Shown: positions 24,905-33,538 of the stretch, one piece after another
Layout: every line of letters starts with the position of its first letter
Position numbering within the stretch: the first letter of the stretch is position 1
Origin: Limosilactobacillus caecicola
GTDB taxonomy: Bacteria > Bacillota > Bacilli > Lactobacillales > Lactobacillaceae
NCBI RefSeq assembly: GCF_943192935.1
Contig: NZ_CALPCI010000001.1
Location: forward strand, 248,001-312,000
Direction of reading: 5' to 3'
DNA: 64,000 bases
Notes under the pieces: generated by a model
Told to the model about the DNA's origin: nothing
Database searches by the model: none
What the model saw: the letters and a program-made list of their open reading frames with translations, nothing else
Position numbers and translations under genes: made by a program

Positions 24905-26284
24905 ATGAACGAACAAATTCAAATTGATTCTTTACAATTTAGCTACCAGGACCAGCCACCAATCCTACAAATTCCCCACCTGACAATTCCACTCCACCAC
25001 CTGACCCTCTTGCATGGGCCTTCTGGGAGTGGCAAGTCGACGTTCCTGAAAATCTTGGCAGGATTACTTCCTAAATATGGGGGATCCCTATCTGGTAGGA
25101 TCACATTCCCAACAAACGTGAAACCGGCCTTAATGTTCCAAGACCCCAGCATGCAATTTGCCCTGGATACTCCCCGTCACGAAATTGAATTTGCTCTGGA
25201 AAACTTACGGGTGCCGCGTCATAAGATTCCAAACCGCACCGCGGCTGCCCTGACTGATGTCGGGATCACTAAGCTGGCTGACCGCCAGTTTACGACCCTC
25301 TCCGGTGGAGAACAGCAACGCGCCACCCTCGCCGTCATTGTGGCGATGCAAAAAGAGATTATCCTGCTAGATGAACCGTTCGCAAGTCTTGACCACCACA
25401 ACCGTGATCTGATCTTGCAACAACTAGTTAAATTACAGCAAAGGGGCAAGACCATCATTATTGCCGACCATGATTTGTCTGCATACACCCAGCTAGACCC
25501 GAATGTAATTTCTTTTCGGGAGGATGTCCGGACACTAACTCCATCGGAACGCGAACAACTCTTTCAGCAGTTCCGTTCACTTTCCCAGCCAACAACAAGC
25601 CTTCCTGATCCTACAGCCGCCGCGGCAATTACCCTTCAAGACTTCACGCTCTCCCGGCAAAATTCCTGCCTCATCCAACAGGAGCAGCTGAACATTATAA
25701 AGAGCCATATCACCCTCCTAACTGGTGAGTCTGGTTCTGGGAAATCGACTCTCTTTCAGGCCTTCATCAATTTAGTCCCCCATCAAGGAAATATACAAGT
25801 TAACCAGCGGCCCCTGCGCAAGTATTCACGACGTCAACTAGGTCAAACCATCGGCCTCGTGTTTCAAAATGCGAATGACCAGTTTATGAACGTCACCGTG
25901 AATGATGAACTCAACCTTAGTTTGACACACGGTCACCATCCCTATTTTACGCAGCAAAGACTTGCAACCGTCTTAAAACAGCTTGGCCTCAGCGAACTCA
26001 AGGAACGGGTGGTTTATTCCCTCTCGGGGGGCCAACGGAAAAAGTTGCAGATCCTCCTTATGTTAATGATGGGACAACCCATTTTATTAATGGACGAGCC
26101 ATTTAGCGGCCTTGATTCCCGTTCCATTAGGGCAGTGATCGACTTAATTCGCAACTGCCAAGTGGTCCAACCACAAACGATCATAATTATTAGTCACCAA
26201 CTGGCTGGTTTGGCAGACCTGATTGATTACCATCTCGTCTTAGATCACCAGCACTTGCGATACCAAGGAGGCGCGACCCGATGA
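24905..26284 (+). CDS. ECF-type transporter ATPase with two fused ATPase domains (YkoD-like)
   Basis: A 459-residue cytoplasmic protein with two complete ABC ATPase domains. The first has Walker A GPSGSGKST (near residue 38), signature LSGGEQQR and Walker B LLDEP; the second has GESGSGKST (near 277), LSGGQRKK and LMDEP. Each also has the Q-loop. This fused layout is that of YkoD-type ATPases of thiamine-precursor transporters. The TPP riboswitch immediately upstream supports HMP or thiamine. I use the second of two adjacent ATGs (24905), seven bases from GAGG. The stop overlaps the start of the T component gene. The substrate-binding S component (such as YkoE) is not adjacent. Confidence 0.88.
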   Translation: MNEQIQIDSLQFSYQDQPPILQIPHLTIPLHHLTLLHGPSGSGKSTFLKILAGLLPKYGGSLSGRITFPTNVKPALMFQDPSMQFALDTPRHEIEFALENLRVPRHKIPNRTAAALTDVGITKLADRQFTTLSGGEQQRATLAVIVAMQKEIILLDEPFASLDHHNRDLILQQLVKLQQRGKTIIIADHDLSAYTQLDPNVISFREDVRTLTPSEREQLFQQFRSLSQPTTSLPDPTAAAAITLQDFTLSRQNSCLIQQEQLNIIKSHITLLTGESGSGKSTLFQAFINLVPHQGNIQVNQRPLRKYSRRQLGQTIGLVFQNANDQFMNVTVNDELNLSLTHGHHPYFTQQRLATVLKQLGLSELKERVVYSLSGGQRKKLQILLMLMMGQPILLMDEPFSGLDSRSIRAVIDLIRNCQVVQPQTIIIISHQLAGLADLIDYHLVLDHQHLRYQGGATR

Positions 26285-26934
26285 ACCCGAGTTTAAAATT
26301 ACTATTGGTCATCATTATTTCCCTGGAAATATCCTTCACCAACAAAATCGTGGTGAACTTACTATTAATTGGCATCGCCCTGGTTGACTTATTGTGCCAC
26401 AAAGTGAAATGGCAAACTTTGGCCAGACTAATTCTGCTTCCTCTTTTTCCGGCACTAGTGATCGCCATCACCATCCGCTGGTTCAGTCCTGGCCACAGCA
26501 CCTTTTATGCTTTGGTAATGGTCAGTCGACTCTATGCCTACTGCTTCTTAGGGGCAGTGGTGACGACTTCCACCTCACTATTAGAATTAGCGCATTCGTT
26601 GGAACAGAATGCCCACCTTCCTGCCAAGTTTGCGTACGGCACATTAGCTGCGATTAACCTCATTCCCAAAACGATCCAGGAAGTTAAAACGATCCGGGTG
26701 GCCGCGCAAATGCGTGGGATCATGCTGCACTTTTGGTCACCCCAGCTTTACTTTAAAGCAATCCTATCAGCTTTGAAGTGGTCAGACGACCTTGCCCAAG
26801 CAATGGAATCCCAGGGGTTTGTGGAGGGCCAACCACGCACCCACGCCCGGATCATCCGCGTCCGGCCGCTTGATTGGTTCATCACCGCCAGCAGCCTCAT
26901 TCTCCTGCAGACGGGCTTAATTTGGTTACCGTAA
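26281..26934 (+). CDS. ECF transporter transmembrane (T) component (YkoC-like)
   Basis: A 217-residue membrane protein of the EcfT/CbiQ family with about five membrane helices. The cytoplasmic coupling helix carries RVAAQMRGI (near residue 140), the alanine-arginine-glycine motif that docks on the ATPases. Its ATG lies in an ATGA overlap with the ATPase gene, so the two subunits are made together. With the TPP riboswitch it should form a thiamine or thiamine-precursor transport module once a substrate-binding S component is supplied. Confidence 0.88.
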   Translation: MNPSLKLLLVIIISLEISFTNKIVVNLLLIGIALVDLLCHKVKWQTLARLILLPLFPALVIAITIRWFSPGHSTFYALVMVSRLYAYCFLGAVVTTSTSLLELAHSLEQNAHLPAKFAYGTLAAINLIPKTIQEVKTIRVAAQMRGIMLHFWSPQLYFKAILSALKWSDDLAQAMESQGFVEGQPRTHARIIRVRPLDWFITASSLILLQTGLIWLP

Positions 26935-26974
26935 TATTTCTTGTTATACTGGTCTTAAAAAAGGAGTGTTAATT

Positions 26975-27319
26975 TTGAACCGTGTTCCCACGACAAGTCG
27001 TGTATTAAGTTGTTTGGCTTACCTGAGCATCCTCTTTCTACCGGTCATTTTGCCATTAATTATCTGGATCGCTGACCGGCAAGACCGCTACGTTGTCCGC
27101 CATGCTAAACTCGCTTTCTGGTCACAGATTTTCCCGGCACTTTACGTGCTCATCGCTCTCTTGATGTTCTTCATCATGGGCGCCAGTGGTGTCGCCCAAA
27201 TTCGCACTGCGGGTGGCTGGATTTTTGGTATTCTGACAATCATTGCCCTCTTGATTTCGTTATTGCTGTACATCTACAACCTCGCCATGGCTGTCGGTGT
27301 TTTAATCAAACGTCAATAG
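26975..27319 (+). CDS. Small DUF4870-type membrane protein
   Basis: A 114-residue protein with three predicted membrane helices. RVLSCLAYLSILFLPVILPLIIW is followed by the short charged loop ADRQDRYVVRHAKLAFWSQ, the pattern of DUF4870/Tic20-like small membrane proteins. I start at the TTG at 26975, eight bases after AAGGAG; an in-frame GTG overlaps that site. It lies 40 bases after the T component and may be read on the same transcript, although no role in thiamine transport is known. Function unknown. A long hairpin terminator follows. Confidence 0.7.
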   Translation: MNRVPTTSRVLSCLAYLSILFLPVILPLIIWIADRQDRYVVRHAKLAFWSQIFPALYVLIALLMFFIMGASGVAQIRTAGGWIFGILTIIALLISLLLYIYNLAMAVGVLIKRQ

Positions 27320-27328
27320 GATCTTATC

Positions 27329-27372
27329 GGCTTACTAAACGTGCTCCGGTGACGTTTTGTTAAGCCTTTTTT
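27329..27372 (+). terminator. Terminator before the antiporter gene
   Basis: GGCTTA...AAACGT and ACGTTT...TAAGCC pair as a two-part stem, followed by six Ts. Confidence 0.8.
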
Positions 27373-27403
27373 ATTAGTTCATTCTTGCGAAAGGAGGCCG
27401 ACC

Positions 27404-29380
27404 ATGGCAACCGTTATTGGAATTTTCCTGTTACTCGCCGCCGTTGTCATCGCCAACATCGTGCATTTAATCTGGCCGGTGGTCCCCTTAGCCATCTATC
27501 AAATTGTGGCGGGGGTCATTTTGGCGGTCATTCCAGACCTCAAAACATTTCAACTCGAGCCAGAGATTTTCATGTTACTCATCATTGCCCCGTTAATGTT
27601 TAATGACGGTCAAAATACTTCCTCGAAAAAGTTGGCCCGCAGTTTCTCGCGAACGATGTCGATGGCAGTTTACTTGGCCCTGGTTACAGTGATTATCCTG
27701 GGACTTGGCCTGCATCTTTTTCTTCCCCAGTCTTTTTCATTGCCGATCGCATTCATGTTGGCCGCCATCATCACACCGACTGACGCGGTCGCGGTTAAAT
27801 CACTCACGACGAACGTTGAAATGCCAGGAAACGTTAATCTAACCTTGGAACATGAATCCCTCTTCAACGACGCCTCAGGAATTGTCCTGTTCAGCCTGGC
27901 GGAGACCACGTTAATCTCCGGTAAATTTTCCCTCGCGAATGGGATTTGGACCTTCGTGTACGTTTTCTTTGGTGGGATCATCTTTGGAACGATCGTTGGT
28001 ACTTTACTAATCAGATTACGGACGGCCCTCCTCGCCCGTCACGTGGATATCGCGGCGATCGTAATTCCAATCAATATCATGACGCCCCTGCTCATTTATT
28101 ATTTGGCAGAAGAATTACACCTCTCAGGGATTTTAGCGGTTGTCGCCGCAGGGATTATGCACAGTATCCTTTATGATCGTCTGCACCTGACTTCGACGAA
28201 GGTTCAAATTGCCACCACGACCATCTGGAACATCATTTCCGAAGCCCTCAATGGCCTGGTCTTCGTCTTTCTGGGACTAAGTCTCCCCATGGTAATTAAT
28301 CATATTAAACAACTCCAGACCCTCAAAATTATTGGCATTGCCGTCATTCTCTATGTAGTCATGACGGGACTCCGTTACCTGTGGTCGCGGTTTGGATTGG
28401 TGGACCTTCATTCGAGAACATTGAAACAAAATCCCCGTCGCGACAGTCTTTTGCTTGCCATTGGTGGGATCCACGGTACCATCACCATGGCGATGGCCTT
28501 TTCCATCCCCATTTTGGCAACCGCCAACCGCGTGGCAATGAGAAACGCGCTTATTTTAATCGCCGCTTTTGTAATTTTAATTAGCCTCCTTGTTGGAACC
28601 GTTGCGTTTCCCCGCCTACTACCTAAGAAACAAGCCAGTTTTTCGCGCACTGAGTTTCAAAAAGCAATGACCGCTACCGTTCAATTCGCCATTACAGAAC
28701 TCACCAATACAGAGGACCAAAATCGGGAAAAATCGTTGGTGATTGACCAGTTAGCAAGTCAGATGACGATGCGTTCCCGGTTAAATACCGAGGTCTACAA
28801 TAAACTGTTGCAAAAATGTCACCAGGTCGAACTAAATACTTTGGAAGAATTGGTTGATGACGATGTCATCACTCCTCAGCAAGAGCGCGCTTATGCCTTA
28901 CTGATGGTTCGAGATGTTTTCAATCATTCTAACCACGGTTTTTGGGACCTCTTCTCCATCATTTATCAGCGACTCCATTGGTTGCGGGTCCGCCACAAAA
29001 TGCATAGGTTAGCTGAAAAACATCCAGAGATTCAGCAACGCCACCTACAACGCTTTAAAAATTTCAACGACGAAATGAGTAGTACCCTGCGGATCATTAT
29101 CCGGCGGATCAATAAGTACCTGAATGAAGTGCAAACGACGCAAAACGCTTTTGAAGTGGCGGCTGTCCGGCGAACCTACCTCAACCGGTACCGGTTTGCC
29201 TCCAGAAGGGACCAGCTCGACGCAGATCAAATGACCAGCTACTTCATTGACGCTTTCCAAAGCGAGCACAGCTATATCCAACAGCAAGCTGCCGCCGGAA
29301 AGATGTCTTCTGAATTAGCAAACGCCTTAAATGAACAGGTTTCGACTGACCAATTAGTCTACATGCAGTCGCTCAACTAA
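27404..29380 (+). CDS. CPA1-family Na+/H+ antiporter
   Basis: A 658-residue cation:proton antiporter of the NhaP/CPA1 type. Twelve or so membrane helices fill residues 1-415. The ion-binding motif is TPTDAVAVKSL (near residue 125), followed by LNDASGIVLF-like EHESLFNDASGIVLFS (near 150), with the conserved arginine region GIHGTITMAMAFSIP near 350. The last 240 residues are a soluble helical tail, typical of the long NhaP members and probably regulatory. The ATG follows AAAGGAGG. It exchanges sodium or potassium for protons. Single-gene unit. Confidence 0.9.
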   Translation: MATVIGIFLLLAAVVIANIVHLIWPVVPLAIYQIVAGVILAVIPDLKTFQLEPEIFMLLIIAPLMFNDGQNTSSKKLARSFSRTMSMAVYLALVTVIILGLGLHLFLPQSFSLPIAFMLAAIITPTDAVAVKSLTTNVEMPGNVNLTLEHESLFNDASGIVLFSLAETTLISGKFSLANGIWTFVYVFFGGIIFGTIVGTLLIRLRTALLARHVDIAAIVIPINIMTPLLIYYLAEELHLSGILAVVAAGIMHSILYDRLHLTSTKVQIATTTIWNIISEALNGLVFVFLGLSLPMVINHIKQLQTLKIIGIAVILYVVMTGLRYLWSRFGLVDLHSRTLKQNPRRDSLLLAIGGIHGTITMAMAFSIPILATANRVAMRNALILIAAFVILISLLVGTVAFPRLLPKKQASFSRTEFQKAMTATVQFAITELTNTEDQNREKSLVIDQLASQMTMRSRLNTEVYNKLLQKCHQVELNTLEELVDDDVITPQQERAYALLMVRDVFNHSNHGFWDLFSIIYQRLHWLRVRHKMHRLAEKHPEIQQRHLQRFKNFNDEMSSTLRIIIRRINKYLNEVQTTQNAFEVAAVRRTYLNRYRFASRRDQLDADQMTSYFIDAFQSEHSYIQQQAAAGKMSSELANALNEQVSTDQLVYMQSLN

Positions 29381-29405
29381 AAAGCACGCCCGCGGGCGTG
29401 CTTTT
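29380..29405. terminator. Bidirectional terminator
   Basis: A 24-base near-perfect palindrome, AAAGCACGCC-CGCG-GGCGTGCTTT, with Ts on both sides, between convergent genes. Confidence 0.9.
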
Positions 29406-29406
29406 A

Positions 29407-30375
29407 CTATTTCACATATTTAGCTAAAAATTGTTGAACGTGTTGTTGGTATTGCTGTGGTGCCGTCTGGAAAGACTTGGCATGTGCTGCCTTTGGGACA
29501 ATCCATAATTCCTTTGGCCCCCGCGTTGCTCGATAGTTAGTGTAAACCATCTGTGTTGGGACGAAATTATCCTTCGCACCGTGGATAAAGAGCATTGGTC
29601 GGTGGTTATGATGAAGTGACGCAACCGAACTGGCCTCCGTCGTAAAGAAGCCGTTGGCAATCCGGTTGACGATACTGAGTGACAATTCTGCTGGTTTAGC
29701 AACGAACGCCGGTAAATGATACAGAGTGCCCGCTTCGTGATCTAACTCGGCGGCCAAACTGGTGTAACCACAATCTTCGATAAAGGCCTTAACCTGCTTT
29801 GGGAGCTTAATTCCACTGGTCATCATCGTCGTGGCACCACCCATGCTGACCCCGAACATCACAATTTGGCTCTTTTGACCGTTTTTCTTAATCAAGCGGT
29901 TAATCCACTTGCGCTCGTCATACCGCTCTGGCCACCCATAACCAATGTACTTACCTTGGCTTTGACCATGCGCTCTCGCGTCTGGTAGGAGGACGTTGTA
30001 ACCCAGTTGATGGAACATCGCAGCATACGCCCCCATCGTTTCCTTATTATTCATAAAACCATGACAAATTAAAACACTCTTGGCCGTTGGCTTGCTAGCC
30101 GGAATGTAGTCAGCAACCAACCGGTAGTGTTTGCTAGCCGACATCATCGTCCATTTTTGCTTATGGACGTTTTTAAACCACTTCTTTTGTTTATAAAGTG
30201 GATCAGATTTCCGTAAAGTCTGTTGATTACTACTAATGAATGACTTGTGTCCTGGAACCATGCCGACTTTGAAAAAGTATAGCCCAGCTGCCAACCAAAG
30301 GACCACTAAAATACCACAGATCCAGGCAAGCCAGCGCCATAAATGATGTTTTCGTTGTTGTTTCATGTTTTTCAT
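29407..30375 (-). CDS. Membrane-anchored alpha/beta hydrolase
   Basis: A 322-residue alpha/beta hydrolase with a basic N-terminus and one membrane helix (about residues 14-36), so the enzyme domain lies outside the membrane. The triad is visible: S177 in GVSMGG, D269 in HGAKDNFVP and H298 in KAAHAKS. The oxyanion region is ICHGFMNNKETM. Similar proteins are annotated as esterases or lysophospholipase-like; the substrate is unknown. The first ATG is close to AGGAGAG and the second, nine bases on, is an alternative start. Confidence 0.85.
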   Translation of the reverse strand: MKNMKQQRKHHLWRWLAWICGILVVLWLAAGLYFFKVGMVPGHKSFISSNQQTLRKSDPLYKQKKWFKNVHKQKWTMMSASKHYRLVADYIPASKPTAKSVLICHGFMNNKETMGAYAAMFHQLGYNVLLPDARAHGQSQGKYIGYGWPERYDERKWINRLIKKNGQKSQIVMFGVSMGGATTMMTSGIKLPKQVKAFIEDCGYTSLAAELDHEAGTLYHLPAFVAKPAELSLSIVNRIANGFFTTEASSVASLHHNHRPMLFIHGAKDNFVPTQMVYTNYRATRGPKELWIVPKAAHAKSFQTAPQQYQQHVQQFLAKYVK

Positions 30376-30494
30376 TTCTCTCCTATCCCAATCATAGCGA
30401 CCATTTTAGCGCATTTAGGAGGAAAATGCAGCAACATTTTCCACGAAGCGTGGTTCGATGGTAAAATAGAGCTAGCTAACAAAAGGGGGAAGTA

Positions 30495-30911
30495 ATGATG
30501 TTTCCTGAACGTCTTCGAGCTTTACGACGCGGACAAAAGATTACTTTAAAACAGCTCGCCACCGAGTTAAATAAAAATTTAGAGCCAAATGAACGCCCCA
30601 ATACCGCTTCACAAATTGGTAATTGGGAGCGGGGCATTCGGACACCGTCCTACATCGAAGCCAAAAAATTAGCGGAGTTCTTTGACGTGAGCCTCGATTA
30701 CCTCACCGGTAAAGAGGATCACGACGATTACGACCTCGCTAAATTATTCTTTTCAAGTAAGAATCTCACATTTAACCATACCAAATTATCTAGCGAAGAC
30801 CGCTACGAAATTTTCCAATTAATCGACGGTTACCTCACTGGTCGGAACCACCGGAAAGATACTGATACCTTCTACGGTAAGCAAGAAGAACTCAATTTGC
30901 ACTTTAATTAA
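30495..30911 (+). CDS. XRE-family transcriptional regulator
   Basis: A 138-residue regulator with an N-terminal Cro/CI-type helix-turn-helix (residues about 3-75): MFPERLRALRRGQKITLKQLATELN, then ASQIGNWERGIRTPSYIEAKKLAEFF. The remaining 60 residues are acidic and may mediate dimerisation. Two adjacent ATGs (30495 and 30498) are possible, behind AGGGGGA. It lies 11 bases before a methyltransferase gene and is probably co-transcribed with it. The target is unknown. Confidence 0.88.
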   Translation: MMFPERLRALRRGQKITLKQLATELNKNLEPNERPNTASQIGNWERGIRTPSYIEAKKLAEFFDVSLDYLTGKEDHDDYDLAKLFFSSKNLTFNHTKLSSEDRYEIFQLIDGYLTGRNHRKDTDTFYGKQEELNLHFN

Positions 30912-30922
30912 GAAGGCCGCCC

Positions 30923-31780
30923 ATGAATCCAAAACAACTTAAAAAACTAAAAAAGCAATACCACCGGGCCCATGCCGCAGTCAAAAAGACCCCCTATATT
31001 CAGCAATTAGAGCAGTATGCAGATTTGTTTAAGGATTTTTCCAGCATCAAATTTTTGATTAACAACGCTCTACTGAGCGACCGGCTCTTACGTTCCGGAC
31101 TTCTTCCCCAACCATTGCCAAAAATGCTCTTGCCTGACGACATCCAGGACACCATTTTCCAGCAAGTGAATGCTGAGTACCCAAAAGGTGATCCGCGCGG
31201 TGATAAATTGTGGAATCAGTATAGTGCGGCCCTGCCGAAATTAGATCGCCTCCTACGGAACTTTCGTGATTATCTCGAAGAGACCTACGGAATGTGGTCG
31301 TACACTAATTCATCCTTTACCAATTCCTTGAGTAAATACCTTGCGGGCAAACCAGTTCTGGAAGTGATGGCCGGCAATGGTTACCTTTCCAAGGGCTTGC
31401 GGAATAGTAACCCCCACCAAGTCATTTACACAACTGATAGTCAAGCCTGGACAAAAGAAAACGAAACCGGTAAACACCCCGTCACCCCAATTGAACGACT
31501 GGACGCATTCGCGGCCGTCCAAAAATACGGACACCAGGTTGACTTCGTCATCATGTCCTGGGCTCCCGACAAGGGTGAACAAGATTGGGAACTCCTGCAA
31601 CTACTCCGGAACGATTATCCAGAGCTTCAGTTCCTCGTCATTGGTGAAAAGGACGGCGCCACCAATTCACCAGCCTTCTGGCAAAATGCTCACCTGTCAC
31701 AGCCGACCGAGCTTCAGGAGGTTAACCAATACTTGAAATCGTTTGACTTAATTGATGAACAAATTTATCTGGTAAAATAA
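30923..31780 (+). CDS. SAM-dependent methyltransferase of unknown target
   Basis: A 285-residue protein with a basic helical N-terminus (residues 1-50) and a class I methyltransferase core. The SAM-binding motif is VLEVMAGNGYLSKGL at residues 145-159, followed by VDFVIMSWAPD (motif II) and QFLVIGEKDGATNS. It is behind the XRE regulator in a two-gene unit. I see no clear small-molecule or DNA target motif such as NPPY, so DNA methylation is not supported. Function unknown. Confidence 0.75.
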   Translation: MNPKQLKKLKKQYHRAHAAVKKTPYIQQLEQYADLFKDFSSIKFLINNALLSDRLLRSGLLPQPLPKMLLPDDIQDTIFQQVNAEYPKGDPRGDKLWNQYSAALPKLDRLLRNFRDYLEETYGMWSYTNSSFTNSLSKYLAGKPVLEVMAGNGYLSKGLRNSNPHQVIYTTDSQAWTKENETGKHPVTPIERLDAFAAVQKYGHQVDFVIMSWAPDKGEQDWELLQLLRNDYPELQFLVIGEKDGATNSPAFWQNAHLSQPTELQEVNQYLKSFDLIDEQIYLVK

Positions 31781-31783
31781 AAA

Positions 31784-31818
31784 AACAGGATTGGCAGAAA
31801 CTACCAATCCTGTTTTTG
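31784..31818. terminator. Bidirectional terminator
   Basis: AACAGGATTGG (31784-31794) pairs with CCAATCCTGTT (31804-31814), with T runs in both directions. It can end both the methyltransferase transcript and the leftward small RNA. Confidence 0.85.
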
Positions 31819-31960
31819 TGTATTGATACTATCTCAGGTCAACTAAGACGTCCACTTCCTAGTTAACCAGGCACCCTGCAATCCGGCAGGTTAACGTGCC
31901 CCACTCGAAATGTCTAATGGTTGCAATTTGGGTCGCAACCAGACCTCTCGACTCATCGCA
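31785..31960 (-). ncRNA. Candidate structured small RNA (6S / Lacto-usp-like?)
   Basis: A gene-free stretch with strong base-pairing and its own leftward promoter: TTGCGT (31991-31996) 18 bases from TAAAAT (31967-31972). It ends at the bidirectional terminator, giving about 175 nt. AGGTC (31836-31840) pairs with GACCT (31942-31946) to close the fold. Inside, GGTTGC/GCAACC (31919-31924 and 31935-31940) form one arm, and GGCAC-CCTGC with GCAGG-GTGCC (31870-31900) form the tip of another. Known context: the Lacto-usp motif, proposed to be a 6S RNA, occurs near a hypothetical gene and a usp gene, as here. The family assignment is inference. Confidence 0.5.
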
Positions 31961-31999
31961 TATTTCATTTTACCATACTTAAAGTAAGTAACGCAAGCA

Positions 32000-32485
32000 C
32001 TACTTGCTGTCTTCCTTGGCCTGGTCGGCTTCCTTCCGGTTAGTGGTGGCCATTGATAACTGGTTCGCCACCCATTCTTGGAACTTGGTAACCAAATCGG
32101 TGGCACTACTGAAGTCGTCACCACTAGCCAGTTCGTCAATCCGGAGACCAGAGTTGTTAAGATGGTCGCCTTCAGCCACCATGTACACATTGACCGTATA
32201 TTGTGGGTCGCGGTCCAGTAACTTCGGGTCCAGCCGTTGAGCCTCTTTCATCGGAATATTAATCAAGTTCGTTTCTAAGCGAACGCTTAGTGGATCGCCA
32301 ATGGGCATTTGCACGTTCCACTCATAACTGCACAGGTAGCCACTAGCCAGTTGGTCCTCGATGTATCGGAGCCCCGGAATAATAGTTATTTCCTGTTGGA
32401 TCTTTGCAACTGTCGTATCGACCGTCGTCCTCTGGACATGATCACCTTCCAGTAAATTCAAATAATCACCATACGTTAATTCCAT
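32000..32485 (-). CDS. Hypothetical protein, partner of a small membrane protein
   Basis: A 161-residue soluble protein that I do not recognise. It begins MELTYGDYLNLLEGDHVQ, contains mixed alpha/beta segments (SVRLETNLINIPMKEAQRL, YTVNVYMVAEGDHLNN) and ends in a charged tail KEADQAKEDSK. No signal peptide or membrane helix is visible. Its start overlaps the stop of the upstream membrane protein gene by one base (TAATG), so the two are translationally coupled and may work together. The promoter of the candidate small RNA lies at its 3' end. Function unknown. Confidence 0.65.
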   Translation of the reverse strand: MELTYGDYLNLLEGDHVQRTTVDTTVAKIQQEITIIPGLRYIEDQLASGYLCSYEWNVQMPIGDPLSVRLETNLINIPMKEAQRLDPKLLDRDPQYTVNVYMVAEGDHLNNSGLRIDELASGDDFSSATDLVTKFQEWVANQLSMATTNRKEADQAKEDSK

Positions 32486-32898
32486 TATTTCATCCCCCGA
32501 TGATCTTTTCGATACTTGTTACGCATATACAGTTCACGTTGCTTAAAGCCCAGCACCAGGCCATAGACACATAGGACTAGGCCAATGATCGCTAATAATT
32601 GAATTAACAACCCAAATGGGGTGGACTTCCCATGAATTTGCAGAAGCCCCCCAAGGCTAATGATCCCGTAATACAACATTGCAATGATCGTTGCATAATT
32701 TGAAAAGTGCCAATCAGCCACCGCGAGGAGAACCACAATGATCATGATAATGACCATCATCGCGAGGGTGGTTAATGCACTGCCCGACGTCCAAGCGATC
32801 TCATGTTCATTGAACATCACGAACTCAATGACCATCGCAATAATTAACGTCACAATCGTAACCGCAATAATCTTCACAACATTATTTTGTTTTTGCAT
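32485..32898 (-). CDS. Four-helix membrane protein of unknown function
   Basis: A 137-residue membrane protein with four hydrophobic segments (about residues 8-28, 40-62, 68-86 and 95-116) and a strongly basic C-terminus (KQRELYMRNKYRKDHRGMK), which should face the cytoplasm. I do not recognise a family. It is the first gene of a two-gene unit, divergent from the universal stress protein gene, with which it shares an upstream region of about 115 bases. Confidence 0.65.
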   Translation of the reverse strand: MQKQNNVVKIIAVTIVTLIIAMVIEFVMFNEHEIAWTSGSALTTLAMMVIIMIIVVLLAVADWHFSNYATIIAMLYYGIISLGGLLQIHGKSTPFGLLIQLLAIIGLVLCVYGLVLGFKQRELYMRNKYRKDHRGMK

Positions 32899-33015
32899 AA
32901 AATGATATTCCTCTCAATTAGTACCTTCTATTTTACTATCCAACGTAGAAAAGCTCAATTTGTTCTATATATCCATGGTATCATAGATAAAAAGACAGAA
33001 AGGGAATTTTATATC

Positions 33016-33483
33016 ATGGCAATTCAAAGCTACCAAAAGGTCCTCGCACCAATTGATGGGTCCAAACAGACGCCAATCGTAATGAAACGGGCAATCCAAG
33101 CCGCCCTGCATAACGACGCTCACCTGGACATTCTCAACGTTGTCCAAATTAACCAAGTCACGGAGGGGTTTGCCTCGTTAACCGACCTTAGTGATGGTAA
33201 AACCCACGAATTGGTCCAAATTGTGGAGAAACGCCTGCGTGATTTGGAAAAGCAGGCTCAAGATGCCGGGGTAAAGTCCGTTAATATTCACATCCGGTTT
33301 GGTAGTCCTAAGCTGGTCATTTCTCGCGACTTTCTGCGTGACCACCATAATGACCTGATCGTGATGGGTGGGACTGGAGCGTCACGAATTGAGCGCTTAT
33401 TGCTCGGTTCCACCACGGGATATGTGGTTCGCATGGCGCCATGTGATGTCATTGTGGCTCGACAAAAAAATGTTCGTAAATAA
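33016..33483 (+). CDS. Universal stress protein UspA family
   Basis: A 155-residue cytoplasmic UspA-fold protein. The ATP-binding signature G-2X-G-9X-G(S/T) is present as GGTGASRIERLLLGSTT near residues 120-136, and the start SYQKVLAPIDGS is typical. The frame extends 43 codons upstream but the ATG at 33016 gives the standard length; its binding site AAAGGGA is slightly distant. A strong hairpin terminator follows. Divergent from the hypothetical pair at 32.0-32.9 kb. Confidence 0.9.
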   Translation: MAIQSYQKVLAPIDGSKQTPIVMKRAIQAALHNDAHLDILNVVQINQVTEGFASLTDLSDGKTHELVQIVEKRLRDLEKQAQDAGVKSVNIHIRFGSPKLVISRDFLRDHHNDLIVMGGTGASRIERLLLGSTTGYVVRMAPCDVIVARQKNVRK

Positions 33484-33489
33484 TCATAA

Positions 33490-33524
33490 AAAAGGGGGTG
33501 CGGATTTTTCCGCAGCCCCTTTTC
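33490..33524. terminator. Bidirectional terminator
   Basis: AAGGGGgTGCGGA pairs with TCCGCAgCCCCTT around TTTT, between usp and ptsI. Confidence 0.88.
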
Positions 33525-33538
33525 TTATGAATTGCAAA

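Noticed and set aside
30495-31780. XRE regulator plus methyltransferase as a restriction-modification or defence module
   Set aside because: No endonuclease gene and no DNA-methyltransferase catalytic motif; the methyltransferase target is unknown.
31891-32190. 99-codon leftward frame across the small RNA and hypothetical gene
   Set aside because: Off-frame shadow of the 161-residue gene; it ends in the structured RNA and lacks a ribosome binding site.
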